The position numbers and the translations under genes are program-made. Shown here one piece after another: positions 17,860-27,853 of a stretch of DNA of 39,357 bases. Source of the DNA: Helicobacteraceae bacterium. GTDB lineage: Bacteria; Campylobacterota; Campylobacteria; Campylobacterales; SZUA-545. The notes under the pieces were generated by a model that worked only from the letters and a program-made list of their open reading frames with translations, did no database searches and was not told the origin of the DNA. The DNA is taken from assembly GCA_031268655.1 (NCBI GenBank), contig JAIRWX010000074.1:1-39357 (forward strand), written 5' to 3'. Every line of letters begins with the position of its first letter. Position 1 is the first letter of the stretch.

Positions 17860-18894
17860 GTGGGCGACAAAAAAAAGGCGTTGGTGGCGATGAGCGGCGG
17901 CGTTGATTCCTCGATGAGCGCGAAACTGCTGCATGAACGCGGTTACGAGACGCACGGCGTTTATATGAAGCTCCACCCGTTCGAGGAGAAGCATGTCGCG
18001 AATATAGAGAAGGGGCGCAAGGTCGCCGCGTATTTTGGCTTTGCCCATCATGTTCTGGATAAACGCGACGAGTTTTTAGAGAAAGTTTACGCGCCGTTTA
18101 TCAACATTTACAAAGAGGGCAAAACGCCAAACCCCTGCACCTTCTGCAACCGCCACCTGAAATTTGGCGCGTTGCTGGAGTTCGCCGACAGCTTGGGCTG
18201 CGATTATGTCGCCACGGGACACTACATCAAAACCGACGGGCGGTTTTTTTACGAAGCCGCCGACGCGAAAAAAGATCAGAGCTACTTTTTGTTTAACGTC
18301 CGAAGGGAGATTTTGAAACGGCTGATTTTTCCGCTTGCCGATCGTCATAAGCCGGACGTAAAGAAGATGGCGGCGGCGATACCGGAACTTGCCTTTCTGG
18401 CTACGCAACGCGAGAGCGCCGAGATATGCTTTGTCGAGACCGACTACATCGATATTATCGGCAAGCATTTCGAGGTCGAGCGCGAAGGCGAAGTCGTCGA
18501 TGAAAGCGGCAAGCCGATCGGCGCGCACAGGGGCTATATGCAATATACGATCGGCAAGCGGCGCGGATTCACCGTCGACGGCGCGAAAGAACCGCTTTAC
18601 GTGCAAAAAATTCTGCCCGAAACCAACCAAATCGTCGTCGCGCCTAAAGATCGTATCTATCAAACAACTTTTGAGATTGAGAAGACAAACCTCTTTTTCG
18701 AACCCGAGCAAAAAGAGTTTCGCGCTTTGATCAAGGTGCGCTACCGCAACGACAAAAAGCCCGGGCTGGTGGCGATAGGCGAAAACGGCGGCGCGAAAGT
18801 GACTTTGGACGAGCCGGAGTTTGCGATCGCTTCGGGACAGGCGGCGGTTTTCTACGAGAGCGACAAACTGTTAGGCGGCGGCTATATCGTATAG
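17860..18894 (+). CDS. mnmA: tRNA-specific 2-thiouridylase MnmA
   Basis: VAMSGGVDSSMSAKLL PP-loop; TPNPCTFCNRHLKFG; VATGHY; DQSYFLF; GAHRGYMQYTIGKRRG. Confidence 0.96.
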   Translation: MGDKKKALVAMSGGVDSSMSAKLLHERGYETHGVYMKLHPFEEKHVANIEKGRKVAAYFGFAHHVLDKRDEFLEKVYAPFINIYKEGKTPNPCTFCNRHLKFGALLEFADSLGCDYVATGHYIKTDGRFFYEAADAKKDQSYFLFNVRREILKRLIFPLADRHKPDVKKMAAAIPELAFLATQRESAEICFVETDYIDIIGKHFEVEREGEVVDESGKPIGAHRGYMQYTIGKRRGFTVDGAKEPLYVQKILPETNQIVVAPKDRIYQTTFEIEKTNLFFEPEQKEFRALIKVRYRNDKKPGLVAIGENGGAKVTLDEPEFAIASGQAAVFYESDKLLGGGYIV

Positions 18895-18933
18895 CGGCGT
18901 TGACCTTGATAAGCCGCCGCGAGCGCTTTGCGT

Positions 18934-19767
18934 TTACTTTTCGCTTTGCTTGATTGTCAGTTCGTCGAGATAGTCCAGCCAGTTTCTAGCTCGTTTGGCG
19001 TACTTAGCCGATTTCAGGGCTTCGGCAAACGCCGAGCGCGCCAGCATATAATCTTTTGTTTCGATCGCCGACGCGCCGATCAGCAGTCTAAGCGAGTCGG
19101 CATGCGTCGCGTTAAGCTCTATAGCTTTATTCGCCGCCGCGATCGCGCGTTCAAACTCGCCCGATTCAAACGCCGCGTACGCCGCCTGCGAGTACAACCG
19201 CTCGCTTGGCTTTGCCGCGATCGCCAAACGAATGGCGCGCAGTCCTTCTTTGTGTTCTCGCGCTTGGCGATAAGCGTAAAAAAGCCTTTCGTGGTTTTGC
19301 GCCGTTTTCGCTATTTTGTTTTCGTCGATCGCCCGACGCAGGAGTTTAGCCGCGCGTATCGCGCCGCCGCTCTGCGCCAACATGCTCGAATAGGTCGTAA
19401 TGCCGGCTTCCTTGTCCAGTTTGCCCGCCGCCTGCGCCGCGCTCAAAACTCCAAGCGCGTTTTTCTCGTCGTCCAGCAGAGAGTAAGCGTAAAACAGCCC
19501 CATAAAGTCGCTCTCCGTCGCTTCCTCCTCCGACGCGATACCTCTGAAAACATCGATCGCCTCCTTAGTATTGTTAAGCTCGAGGCAGAGCGAAGCCAAT
19601 ACGCGCCGCCATGCGATCGGCGGGTTTTCAACCATCAAAATCGACTGCCTGAGCGGCTCGTAAGCCTCTTTATAACGACCCGCGTCGATATGCGCCTTTG
19701 CCTCCTCGATCGGCAAAACGGCGTTTAGCAGAGCGCAATACAGCGATACAAGCCAAATTATTCTCAT
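18934..19767 (-). CDS. Tetratricopeptide-repeat protein, last gene of the TonB2-type operon
   Basis: Signal-like N-terminus; repeated TPR-like helices (e.g. ERLYSQAAYAAFESGEFERAIAAANKAIELNATHADSLRLLIGAS). Confidence 0.8.
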   Translation of the reverse strand: MRIIWLVSLYCALLNAVLPIEEAKAHIDAGRYKEAYEPLRQSILMVENPPIAWRRVLASLCLELNNTKEAIDVFRGIASEEEATESDFMGLFYAYSLLDDEKNALGVLSAAQAAGKLDKEAGITTYSSMLAQSGGAIRAAKLLRRAIDENKIAKTAQNHERLFYAYRQAREHKEGLRAIRLAIAAKPSERLYSQAAYAAFESGEFERAIAAANKAIELNATHADSLRLLIGASAIETKDYMLARSAFAEALKSAKYAKRARNWLDYLDELTIKQSEK

Positions 19768-19772
19768 TATCG

Positions 19773-20402
19773 TTACTCCAGTTTGAAAGTAAATACCTGT
19801 CTGGCAAGTTGGCGCGTCGGCTTGCCGTTTACCATTTTTGGCGCGAAACGCCAGCGCGAAATCGCTCTGACCGCGGTCTCGACAAACCAGTCGCCGTTGA
19901 TCGCTGTTACGACCATTACGTCCGTTACTTCGCCGCTTTCGGTAATGACAAACTCAAGCTCGACGGCGCCCTCGATCCCGCGCATTTTCGCGGCGCGAGG
20001 GTAGTTCGGCGCGATTCCCGACATGGGCGTAAGCCCTCGTTCCGCCACTCCGCGCCCGATGGCAAGTCCGCTTGTAGAGAGCATAGAGGAATCAATCGCG
20101 AAGGCGTACGCGCTTGATTCGTTCGGAATGCCCAGATTGAGTTCCGCTAACATTTCGGGCGGGGGAGTCGGCTTGGGCGGCGCGATCGGTCGGCTTTGCG
20201 GCGATGGCGAGCTCTCCTCGCGCAATCTGATAAATTCGACGATCTTGTCAAAATCGCCGCTTTTATGCTCGTATGGCGCAAACGCGGTCGCAAGCGCCAT
20301 AAACCAGAGCGTGGCGAAAGTCGCGATCGCGCCCAGTAAAACCGCGCCGCCGCCCCTGACAAGCGGATTATCTTGAACGAGCCGCAATAGAAACATTGTC
20401 AA
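19773..20402 (-). CDS. TonB-family energy transducer (TonB2-like)
   Basis: N-terminal TM, Pro-rich segment PIAPPKPTPPPE, C-terminal PRAAKMRGIEGAVELEFVITESGEVTDVMVVTA...FVETAVRAISRWRFAP. Confidence 0.92.
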   Translation of the reverse strand: MTMFLLRLVQDNPLVRGGGAVLLGAIATFATLWFMALATAFAPYEHKSGDFDKIVEFIRLREESSPSPQSRPIAPPKPTPPPEMLAELNLGIPNESSAYAFAIDSSMLSTSGLAIGRGVAERGLTPMSGIAPNYPRAAKMRGIEGAVELEFVITESGEVTDVMVVTAINGDWFVETAVRAISRWRFAPKMVNGKPTRQLARQVFTFKLE

Positions 20403-20760
20403 CCCCCGCCTGACGCGCTTGATCCATAGCCTCCACCAGCAGATAAGTTTTTGCGTTGGCGTCCGCTTGAATAACGACCGCTCCTTCGGGATTAAGCGCT
20501 TTCAGACGAGCTACGTTGGCTCTTATGGCGCGAATATCCACAATGCGTCCGTCAATCCAGACTTCGCCCGCCTCGCTGATCGCTATCATCAAACTTGCCT
20601 GATCCTGCGTTTGAGCGGTCGAGGCTCGCGGGCTGTTGACGCTGATGCCGGATTCCTTGACGAACGACGCGGTAACGATAAAAAAGATCAGCATAATAAA
20701 CACAATATCCAGCATCGGCGTCATATCCACGCCAACCTCCTCGTTGTTTCTTCGTCTCAT
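20368..20760 (-). CDS. exbD: ExbD/TolR family protein
   Basis: VDMTPMLDIVFIMLIFFIVTASFV TM motif. Confidence 0.95.
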   Translation of the reverse strand: MRRRNNEEVGVDMTPMLDIVFIMLIFFIVTASFVKESGISVNSPRASTAQTQDQASLMIAISEAGEVWIDGRIVDIRAIRANVARLKALNPEGAVVIQADANAKTYLLVEAMDQARQAGVDNVSIAARSR

Positions 20761-21125
20761 TGGTTAACCTTTGCGCCCGCGTTTTGCCCGAGCGAATAGA
20801 TAAATTTTGTAGAGACGAACATTCCGATCAGCGCGATCGTAAGCCCCGCCATCGTCGGGAAGGTGGCGCGCGCGATCCCCGACGCAAACACCCTAGGCTC
20901 GCTAGAGCCGTAGTACGCTATCGCCTCAAACACCTCGATCATGCCCATTACCGTGCCAAACAGCCCAAGAAGCGGCGAGATCGCCACGATCGTTTTAAGC
21001 AGCCGCATAACGTTGGCGCGAAAAAAAAGACGCCAGAAAATCAACGTCCACAAGGCAAAACAAACCGCAGCAAGCAGCCACATCGCCAGCCCGCCGCTAT
21101 CGAGAAAACGAGAGATCGCGTTCAT
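20757..21125 (-). CDS. exbB: MotA/TolQ/ExbB proton channel family protein (ExbB2-like)
   Basis: AISPLLGLFGTVMGMIEVFEAIA...GIARATFPTMAGLTIALIGMF. Confidence 0.93.
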   Translation of the reverse strand: MNAISRFLDSGGLAMWLLAAVCFALWTLIFWRLFFRANVMRLLKTIVAISPLLGLFGTVMGMIEVFEAIAYYGSSEPRVFASGIARATFPTMAGLTIALIGMFVSTKFIYSLGQNAGAKVNQ

Positions 21126-22369
21126 ACGCAGGCGCTTTCCAGCCGATCGCCTATCGTTTGACTTCTGTAGCGCAAAAAGCCGTGTATAAACAGTAGCGGC
21201 ACCGCTACGATAAGTCCCTGCATGGTGGTAACCAGCGCCAGCGAGATACTGCCCGCCATCAGTTTTGGATCGCCCGCGCCAAACAGAGTGATCGTCTGAA
21301 ACGCGCCGATCATACCCACCACAGTTCCAAGCAAACCCAACAGCGGAGCGGTAGCCGCGAGCAACTTGACCGTTCCCTGTCCTTGTTCCAGCGCGCCAAT
21401 CTCCAGATCCAGCGCGCTCTCTTTGCTCTTTGTTTCAAGTAACGCCCGACCGAGCGGATTGTCGTCGCGCGGAGAATCGATATTGGCTAACTGAAATTTC
21501 ACCGATTTGTCGATTACCCACAATCTAAAGACGCGCCAAAGCCCCAAGCCGACGCCAAAAGCGCCGAGCGTCAAAATCAGATACCCGATCGCGCCGCCCT
21601 GAGTCATTCGCTCCCAAAAGTCGGGACGTATAGAAAACAGTTCCAGCAACGATCCGCGCGTCGGATCCAGCGCGACCGTTTGAGCGGCGGTCGCGTTCTC
21701 AAAGGCTCGCGCGCGTCTTTGAGCGCCGCCGCTTGGCTGTCCTACGCTCGCGGTTACGGCGTTGTTTTTCCACACGTAGTATTCGCCGTCGGAGATCGCG
21801 CCAAACGCGCCCAGCCTGACGATAGAGCGCTCTTTTTTCTCGCCCGTTCGGTCGATTATCGTTGAATCAAAGCGCTCGATTCTTCCGCTTAAAATAATCT
21901 CTTCTAACTGCATCGCCCAAAACCGCTCCAGATTGTCCGAGCTGGGCAGTTCGCGCAAATTTACCAGCGCCGCGATCTCGGCTGATCGAGCGGGGACTTG
22001 CGCCGAGACGATCGAATCGTCCGTTTCGGCTTTGAATTCGCCGACGCGCTGTTTGAACGCGCCGAAAAGCTCGTTCAGACCGCCGCTTTTTTGCTTAAGC
22101 TCCTCGTACAGCTCCGCGTTTTTCTTGTCGTTCGCGTCCGCTTGATCGGCTAAACCGCGTCCCTTTTCGCGCAAACTTTCATATTCGGCTTTCGCGTTTT
22201 TCAAAAGCGCGGCGAGATTGTCGCGCTCTTTTAGAAAACGATTAACCCGCGCCAACTCCGCCTGTCGCTCCTGCTCGCCGCCTTTTTTGACCTTGTCCAG
22301 CAAGAGATCGAGATTGTCGCCAAACGCCGCGCTAACAAAAAATAAAACGATAAACAGCGCCCGTTTCAT
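21122..22369 (-). CDS. MotA/TolQ/ExbB proton channel protein with long coiled-coil N-terminus (TtpC-like)
   Basis: Signal peptide, charged coil, then AATAPLLGLLGTVVGMIGAFQTITLFGAGDPKLMAGSISLALVTTMQGLIVAVPLL. Confidence 0.92.
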   Translation of the reverse strand: MKRALFIVLFFVSAAFGDNLDLLLDKVKKGGEQERQAELARVNRFLKERDNLAALLKNAKAEYESLREKGRGLADQADANDKKNAELYEELKQKSGGLNELFGAFKQRVGEFKAETDDSIVSAQVPARSAEIAALVNLRELPSSDNLERFWAMQLEEIILSGRIERFDSTIIDRTGEKKERSIVRLGAFGAISDGEYYVWKNNAVTASVGQPSGGAQRRARAFENATAAQTVALDPTRGSLLELFSIRPDFWERMTQGGAIGYLILTLGAFGVGLGLWRVFRLWVIDKSVKFQLANIDSPRDDNPLGRALLETKSKESALDLEIGALEQGQGTVKLLAATAPLLGLLGTVVGMIGAFQTITLFGAGDPKLMAGSISLALVTTMQGLIVAVPLLFIHGFLRYRSQTIGDRLESACV

Positions 22370-23106
22370 CGTCCAGCCTTTGGCGCGGCGAGCGGCAGGA
22401 CGATCAGATCGGCGATCTTCTCTTTTTTGGCGATCTTAATCGCGTCGATCAGCGCGTCTTTATCGCTTGAATTAAGCGGCAGAAACGAGTTTGCGTCCAT
22501 ATCGTATCGCGCCGCTTCGCTATAATCGCGCGTTAAATAGTAAAGACCGATCCGCCCCAGCCGCAGAAAATCGACCGCCCTGCCGTCCTGTAACTCGCCC
22601 GCGTAGGCTTCGATCGTGCGCGAATACTCGCTTTCAATCGCGTAGGCTTCCAGTACGACGCGGTATTTTTCCGCCGCCGAAACGTCGGAACGATTCGTTA
22701 GCGCTTTTAGCTTCGCCGCGCGATCGGCGCGTTCGTTTGGCAAAAAGGGAAGATCGTAGTCGACAAGGCTTTCAAAACTCTCGATCATTTTGCTTATCAG
22801 CGGCAACGCGCCGCGAATCGTCTCTTCCACCGCGCTTATCTGTTGTTTGACGCTCTTTGTCTCTATGTTTTGCGAAGCGATCAGCTTCTCAATCTCGGCG
22901 TTATAACGCTCCTGAATCTCAATCTGGCGCGTTATCTGGCGGTATTCGTCGAAAAACGTCTTCGCTTCGTCGTCAAGCGCGTCGATCTTCGCCTGCAAAG
23001 CGGCGGCGTTTTGCATATTAGCCGCGTTCTGATCGATAACGTCGTCCAGACTAGCGCCGTTTGCCGCCGCGACAATCGCCAGCGCCAATAGTGTTGCTCT
23101 GTTCAT
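22366..23106 (-). CDS. DUF3450 family periplasmic protein
   Basis: Signal peptide plus coiled coil; FESLVDYDLPFLPNERADRAAKLKAL and YRVVLEAYAIESEYSRTIEAY are typical of DUF3450 proteins upstream of TtpC. Confidence 0.85.
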   Translation of the reverse strand: MNRATLLALAIVAAANGASLDDVIDQNAANMQNAAALQAKIDALDDEAKTFFDEYRQITRQIEIQERYNAEIEKLIASQNIETKSVKQQISAVEETIRGALPLISKMIESFESLVDYDLPFLPNERADRAAKLKALTNRSDVSAAEKYRVVLEAYAIESEYSRTIEAYAGELQDGRAVDFLRLGRIGLYYLTRDYSEAARYDMDANSFLPLNSSDKDALIDAIKIAKKEKIADLIVLPLAAPKAGR

Positions 23107-23140
23107 TTAGCCCCCGAAAATAAAAATGATAGCATTATTC

Positions 23141-23159
23141 TATAATGATTATCATTCGT
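23141..23159. promoter_or_regulatory. Fur box upstream of the DUF3450-ttpC-exbB-exbD-tonB-TPR operon
   Basis: TATAATGATTATCATTCGT matches 15/19 of GATAATGATAATCATTATC; located just upstream of the operon start. Confidence 0.75.
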
Positions 23160-23340
23160 GTTCTTCGCGCGCCCGTCGCAACTAGGCGCAAATTTCGCAA
23201 TTTACGAAGGAGTTAAGAGCTTTACAAAACGGCGTCGCGGATTAGGAGCGAAAGCGGCGGCGGCTATCAGCGCTATCTATATCCGCTTCGATCGCATACT
23301 TTTTCGGTCGTCCTTTTGCCGTCTTAGCGAGAAGCAAAAA

Positions 23341-24330
23341 CTAAGAAACAAACTCCACCGATCGATCGCCCGCAGTCAGACGCCCGATCGCATAGCCGCC
23401 GCAAGCGGCGGCAATCGTTTCCGCGTCGTTTTTATCGACGATCCATATCATTCCAACGCCCATATTGAAGGTTCTGAACATCTCCTCTTCGGCGATGTAT
23501 TTGCCGATCAGCTTGAAAATCTCCTGCGATCTGATCGCCTTTTTATCTATAACCGCCCGAACGCCCTCGCTTAACGATCTAGGCAGATTTTCCGTAATGC
23601 CGCCTCCCGTTATGTGCGCCAGAGCCTTTACCTTATTTTTATGCGCGGCAAAACGCTTAACGTAGATTTCGGTGGGCTTCAGCAAAACGTCGATCAGTCT
23701 CAAGCCGTCGAACGGATCGTCAAATCTCATTTTTAGTCGCTCAAACAGCAGTTTTCGCGCCAGCGAGAAACCGTTGCTGTGCAAACCGGAGCTTGGCAGC
23801 GCGATCAAAACGTCGCCCGCTTTGGTCGGCGGCGGCGCGGTTACTTCGTTCTCTTCCGCGATCCCGACGGCGAAGCCCGCGAGATCAAAATCCTTTGCGT
23901 TGTACATATCCGGCATTTCGGCGGTCTCGCCGCCAATCAGCGCGCACCCAGCCTCGACGCACCCTTTGGCGATTGCTTCGATCACCGCTTTGGCTTCGTC
24001 TATGTTTAGCTTTCTAGTCGCGTAATAATCCAAGAAAAATAGGGGCTCGCCGCGATTGCATATCAGATCGTTTACGCACATCGCCACAAGATCGATCCCA
24101 ACCGTTTCCAGCCTGCCGCTATCGATCGCCAGCCGCAGTTTTGTCCCCACGCCGTCCGTCGCGCCCAGCAGCACGGGCTTTTTATAGCCGCTTGGCAGCC
24201 TGAACGCGCCTGAAAACGAGCCGATCGGGCTCAAAACCCCGCTGGTAAAAGTCGATCGCGCGGCGGGCTTGATCGCCTCCACAAAGGCGGCGCCAGCGTC
24301 TATATCGACTCCCGCTTGCTTATAGTCCAT
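23341..24330 (-). CDS. purM: Phosphoribosylformylglycinamidine cyclo-ligase
   Basis: MDYKQAGVDIDAGAAFVE; LLGATDGVGTKLRLA; MCVNDLICNRGEPLFFLDYYA; GGETAEMPDMY; HITGGGITENLPR. Confidence 0.96.
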   Translation of the reverse strand: MDYKQAGVDIDAGAAFVEAIKPAARSTFTSGVLSPIGSFSGAFRLPSGYKKPVLLGATDGVGTKLRLAIDSGRLETVGIDLVAMCVNDLICNRGEPLFFLDYYATRKLNIDEAKAVIEAIAKGCVEAGCALIGGETAEMPDMYNAKDFDLAGFAVGIAEENEVTAPPPTKAGDVLIALPSSGLHSNGFSLARKLLFERLKMRFDDPFDGLRLIDVLLKPTEIYVKRFAAHKNKVKALAHITGGGITENLPRSLSEGVRAVIDKKAIRSQEIFKLIGKYIAEEEMFRTFNMGVGMIWIVDKNDAETIAAACGGYAIGRLTAGDRSVEFVS

Positions 24331-24412
24331 ATTTTCGCCCTTTAATGAAGTCGAGGATTGTAACTCCGCGTCAATAAAGCCGTTTCAACCGCGCGGCGCT
24401 ACAATCGTTATT

Positions 24413-25018
24413 ATGACCATGAAAACAATTATTGCGGAAACGGCGGCGCACATACCGCTGTGCGTGATCGACGAGCCGAAAACGGCGTTAATACTAGGAG
24501 ATGCGATCAACAAGGCGCTGTTCGAGGAGATCGCCAAACACAAGATCGCCGTAACGGTCTGTTCGTTTCACGGCGCGGATTTTGACTGCGGCGAAGAGAT
24601 CGTATGGAAAAGCGGTTCGATAGCGATCAACGTCGAATCGCTGCAAGGCGCGTTCGACGCGATCGTCGATCTAAGAACGCAAAAACCAAACGCCGACGAA
24701 GCCAGAACGTTGCTGGGCAAACTGGCAAAAGACGGGGTTTTGCTCAAAGCGTTCGACGCGTTGGAGAGAGAGCAGCTTAAGGTCTATCAATCCTGCCGCG
24801 TCGTCGTTCCGTGCGCTTTAAGCGCGTTTGCCCCGCTCGACGGATCGATAATCGGTTATGTTTTCGTCTCTCAAACGGCGCGTCCTACGGCAAATCTCAA
24901 CATCCAAAGAGCGGATATGCTCGATAATCTCAGCTACTACTCGGTCGATACGCACAACGCCGCGTTCGCGTTGCCGCCGCGCATTCTCGCGCAGTTTGAC
25001 GATCTGATAAAAAACTGA
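24413..25018 (+). CDS. Spermidine synthase-like protein, shortened
   Basis: C-terminus LSYYSVDTHNAAFALPPRI corresponds to SpeE 'YYN...IHxAAFALP'. 201 aa, lacks the N-terminal beta domain and an obvious GGGDG motif. Confidence 0.7.
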   Translation: MTMKTIIAETAAHIPLCVIDEPKTALILGDAINKALFEEIAKHKIAVTVCSFHGADFDCGEEIVWKSGSIAINVESLQGAFDAIVDLRTQKPNADEARTLLGKLAKDGVLLKAFDALEREQLKVYQSCRVVVPCALSAFAPLDGSIIGYVFVSQTARPTANLNIQRADMLDNLSYYSVDTHNAAFALPPRILAQFDDLIKN

Positions 25019-26152
25019 ATGCGCTTTAAGCTAGACGCGGTTTGCAAAAACGCGCGCGCCGCGACGATCGAATGCGGCGGCGGGGAGATTCATACGCCCG
25101 TTTTTATGCCCGTAGGCACGGCGGGCGCGGTCAAATCGCTCGACGCGATCGATCTCAACGAGATTCTGCGCCCGCAAATTATCCTAGCCAACGCCTACAG
25201 CCTCTATCTGCGCCCGGGCGCGGACGCGGCGCGGCGTTTCGGAGGCTTGCGCGGCTGGACGAAATTTGACGGCTTGTTCCTCACAGACAGCGGCGGCTTT
25301 CAGGCGTTCAGTCTGAAAAGCGCGAAGGTTAGCGACGAGGGCGTACAATTTCGAAGCCACATAGACGGCTCGCCCCATTTTTTCACGCCGCAAAAAGCGA
25401 TTGAAACGCAGCGCAAACTCGGAAGCGATATTATGATGGTTTTAGACGATCTGCCCGCGTTGCCCGCCAAAGCCAAGCGGATCAAAGAATCGATCGAACG
25501 CACGGGCGCGTGGGCGCGTTTGTCGCTCGAATGTCATCGCAAAGCGCAGGAAAACGGCGAGTCGCTCGCGCAGAATATATTCGCGATCGTTCAGGGCGGC
25601 GCGGACAAGAACTTTCGCGCTCAAAGCGCCGCCGATCTTACGGCGCTCGAATACAACGGCTTTGGTTTTGACGGCTTTGCGATCGGCGGATTGAGCGTGG
25701 GCGAATCAAGCTACGATATGTACGAGACGATCGCCGCGGTCGCGCCGCTTCTGCCCGCCGACAAACCGCGCTATCTGATGGGAGTGGGAACGCCTGAAAA
25801 TCTGATCGAGGGGATCGATCGCGGCGTGGATATGTTTGACTGCGTGATGCCTACGCGCAACGCGAGAAACGGAACGCTGTTTACCAGCTTTGGCAAGATC
25901 AACATCAAGCAGTCTCGATACGCGCTCGACGCGGAGCCGATCGATTTGACTTGCGACTGCTATACCTGCCGCCGCTACTCGCGCGGCTACCTGAATCATC
26001 TGTTTCGATCGGGCGAGCTAACCTACTATCGCCTCGCCACTTTGCATAATCTGCGTTACTATTTGTCGCTTATGAGTTCCGCGCGATCGTCGATACTTAG
26101 CGGCGAGTGGGAACGGTTCAAAAATGATTTTTATGTTAAAAGAGCGCGATGA
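25019..26152 (+). CDS. tgt: Queuine tRNA-ribosyltransferase
   Basis: [78 protein letters not shown] zinc site. Confidence 0.97.
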   Translation: MRFKLDAVCKNARAATIECGGGEIHTPVFMPVGTAGAVKSLDAIDLNEILRPQIILANAYSLYLRPGADAARRFGGLRGWTKFDGLFLTDSGGFQAFSLKSAKVSDEGVQFRSHIDGSPHFFTPQKAIETQRKLGSDIMMVLDDLPALPAKAKRIKESIERTGAWARLSLECHRKAQENGESLAQNIFAIVQGGADKNFRAQSAADLTALEYNGFGFDGFAIGGLSVGESSYDMYETIAAVAPLLPADKPRYLMGVGTPENLIEGIDRGVDMFDCVMPTRNARNGTLFTSFGKINIKQSRYALDAEPIDLTCDCYTCRRYSRGYLNHLFRSGELTYYRLATLHNLRYYLSLMSSARSSILSGEWERFKNDFYVKRAR

Positions 26153-26793
26153 TTTTAGGACGAATCGACTATCTCAATCTATTGCCGTTTTATCTCTTTT
26201 TGAAGCGATACTATCCTCGCGTTTTGCAAACGAGCAACTTCAAAAAAGGTCCGCCGAGCGCGATCAACCGAATGTTCAAGCGCCGCGCAATCAACGCGGG
26301 CTTTATCTCTAGCGTCAAAAGCCGAGGGCAAAAGGGCGCGAATATCGGCGTGCTGGCGTATGGCGCGGTTACGAGCGTGCTTGTTTTGGAGGGCGAATTT
26401 CAAGCCGATAGCGAATCGGCTACCTCCAACGCGCTCGCTAGGCTGCTGAATCTTAAAGGGCGCGTGGCGATCGGAGACAAAGCGCTGAAACTTTTTGCCG
26501 ACGGCGCGAAAGCGATCGATCTCGCCTTGGCGTGGCAGGCGAAATACAAGGCGCCGTTTGTGTTCGCTAGGTTGTGCTACACAAGCGGAGATCGGTTGAT
26601 CAAACGCATGGAAAAGCGGTTTTTTCGCCGTATGACGAGGCGCGTACCGCAGTTTATCTTGCAAGATCGCGCCAAAAAAACCGCGATCGCCCCCGAAGAG
26701 ATCAGGGCTTATCTAAATAGGCTAGAATACAGAATTGATAATAAAGCCGCTAAGGCGCTTAAGAAATTTTTATTTTTGGTAAAAGATCAATGA
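26149..26793 (+). CDS. mqnA: MqnA-like chorismate dehydratase (futalosine menaquinone pathway)
   Basis: [56 protein letters not shown]. Confidence 0.85.
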   Translation: MILGRIDYLNLLPFYLFLKRYYPRVLQTSNFKKGPPSAINRMFKRRAINAGFISSVKSRGQKGANIGVLAYGAVTSVLVLEGEFQADSESATSNALARLLNLKGRVAIGDKALKLFADGAKAIDLALAWQAKYKAPFVFARLCYTSGDRLIKRMEKRFFRRMTRRVPQFILQDRAKKTAIAPEEIRAYLNRLEYRIDNKAAKALKKFLFLVKDQ

Positions 26794-27806
26794 ACATTTT
26801 ATTTGCGCTTTTCGAGCGCGAGTACAACGACGCGGTTTGGCACGCTTTGAACGTCGCTTCCGCGCTGCGACAAGACGGACACGATACGAGAATAGCTCTT
26901 GAAACTAATTCGCCCGTCGCGCGCGCGGTTAGGGACGCGAAACTGCCGATCGAGAAAATTCTCTCGCCAAACGACGGCTTTTTCGCGCGTCTGCATCAGC
27001 GAGCCACCTTTAAGGCTTTGCGAAGCCGTTTCAACGTCGATATGCTGGTCAGCTACGGCGAAACTCCGTCAGGAGCAAAGCAACTGAAAGCGGCGAGTTT
27101 TATCAACGTCGTCTGCGGCGTGGGCGAAAAGATCGCGTGGGTTAAAAGCGCCAAGCGCGTTATCGCGGCGAGCAAGGCGGTAAAAAACGATTTGATCGAG
27201 CGTTACAGCCTTAACGGCGATCGCGTTTTCGTGGTTTATGGCGGGCTTGATCCGCTTGAGCCTTCCGTTCGCGCCAAGCGTCGCGCCGAAGCTCGCGCCC
27301 GACTCGAGTTAAGCGACGAGAACGTGCTGATCGGCATTCTGGGCGATCCCGACGAGGACGGCGGACATAGATTGCTTGTCGAGGCGCTTACCAGCCGCTA
27401 TCATAAAAATCTCAAGTTGATCGCCTTTACCGACGACGACTCGCAAATAGAGCCGTTTAGGCGGTTGTGCCGTAAGTACAATATAGCCAGCGTCGCGCTT
27501 GCCGAAACGATCGAGCGAGACGATCTCTTTGCGCTGTGCGCTTTAGACGTGGGCGTGATCGCTTCGCCGAAACCGAACGGAACCGCGAACAAAGCGATCG
27601 CGTTGATCGCCGCGGGCGTAAGCGTGGTGGCTACGACGATCAGCGCCGACGGCGAGCTTGCCAACGCGAAAAACCGCTTCGACGAGCCTTATCCCTCCGC
27701 GCTGCTGGACGCGATTATCGCGCACGTGGAGAACGATAAACGTTTCGATCGCGCCTCGCTATATGCCGCTTGGCGAGCCGCGACCATAAATACGCGCGCG
27801 AAATAG
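26790..27806 (+). CDS. Glycosyltransferase (group 1 / GT4-like)
   Basis: VIAASKAVKNDLIERYSLNGDRVFVVYGGLDP and downstream GT-B like C-terminal domain. Confidence 0.8.
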   Translation: MNILFALFEREYNDAVWHALNVASALRQDGHDTRIALETNSPVARAVRDAKLPIEKILSPNDGFFARLHQRATFKALRSRFNVDMLVSYGETPSGAKQLKAASFINVVCGVGEKIAWVKSAKRVIAASKAVKNDLIERYSLNGDRVFVVYGGLDPLEPSVRAKRRAEARARLELSDENVLIGILGDPDEDGGHRLLVEALTSRYHKNLKLIAFTDDDSQIEPFRRLCRKYNIASVALAETIERDDLFALCALDVGVIASPKPNGTANKAIALIAAGVSVVATTISADGELANAKNRFDEPYPSALLDAIIAHVENDKRFDRASLYAAWRAATINTRAK

Positions 27807-27853
27807 CGCATCGTTTCGGCGCTTGCGCGATACAATTTTGCAAAGGAGTTTAG

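Noticed and set aside
18076-18711. 211-aa minus-strand ORF inside mnmA
   Set aside because: Antisense to well-supported mnmA; long shadow ORFs are common in this composition.
18928-19728. 266-aa plus-strand ORF antisense to the TPR gene
   Set aside because: Arg/Phe-rich shadow frame without recognisable domain; the minus-strand TPR protein fits the operon.
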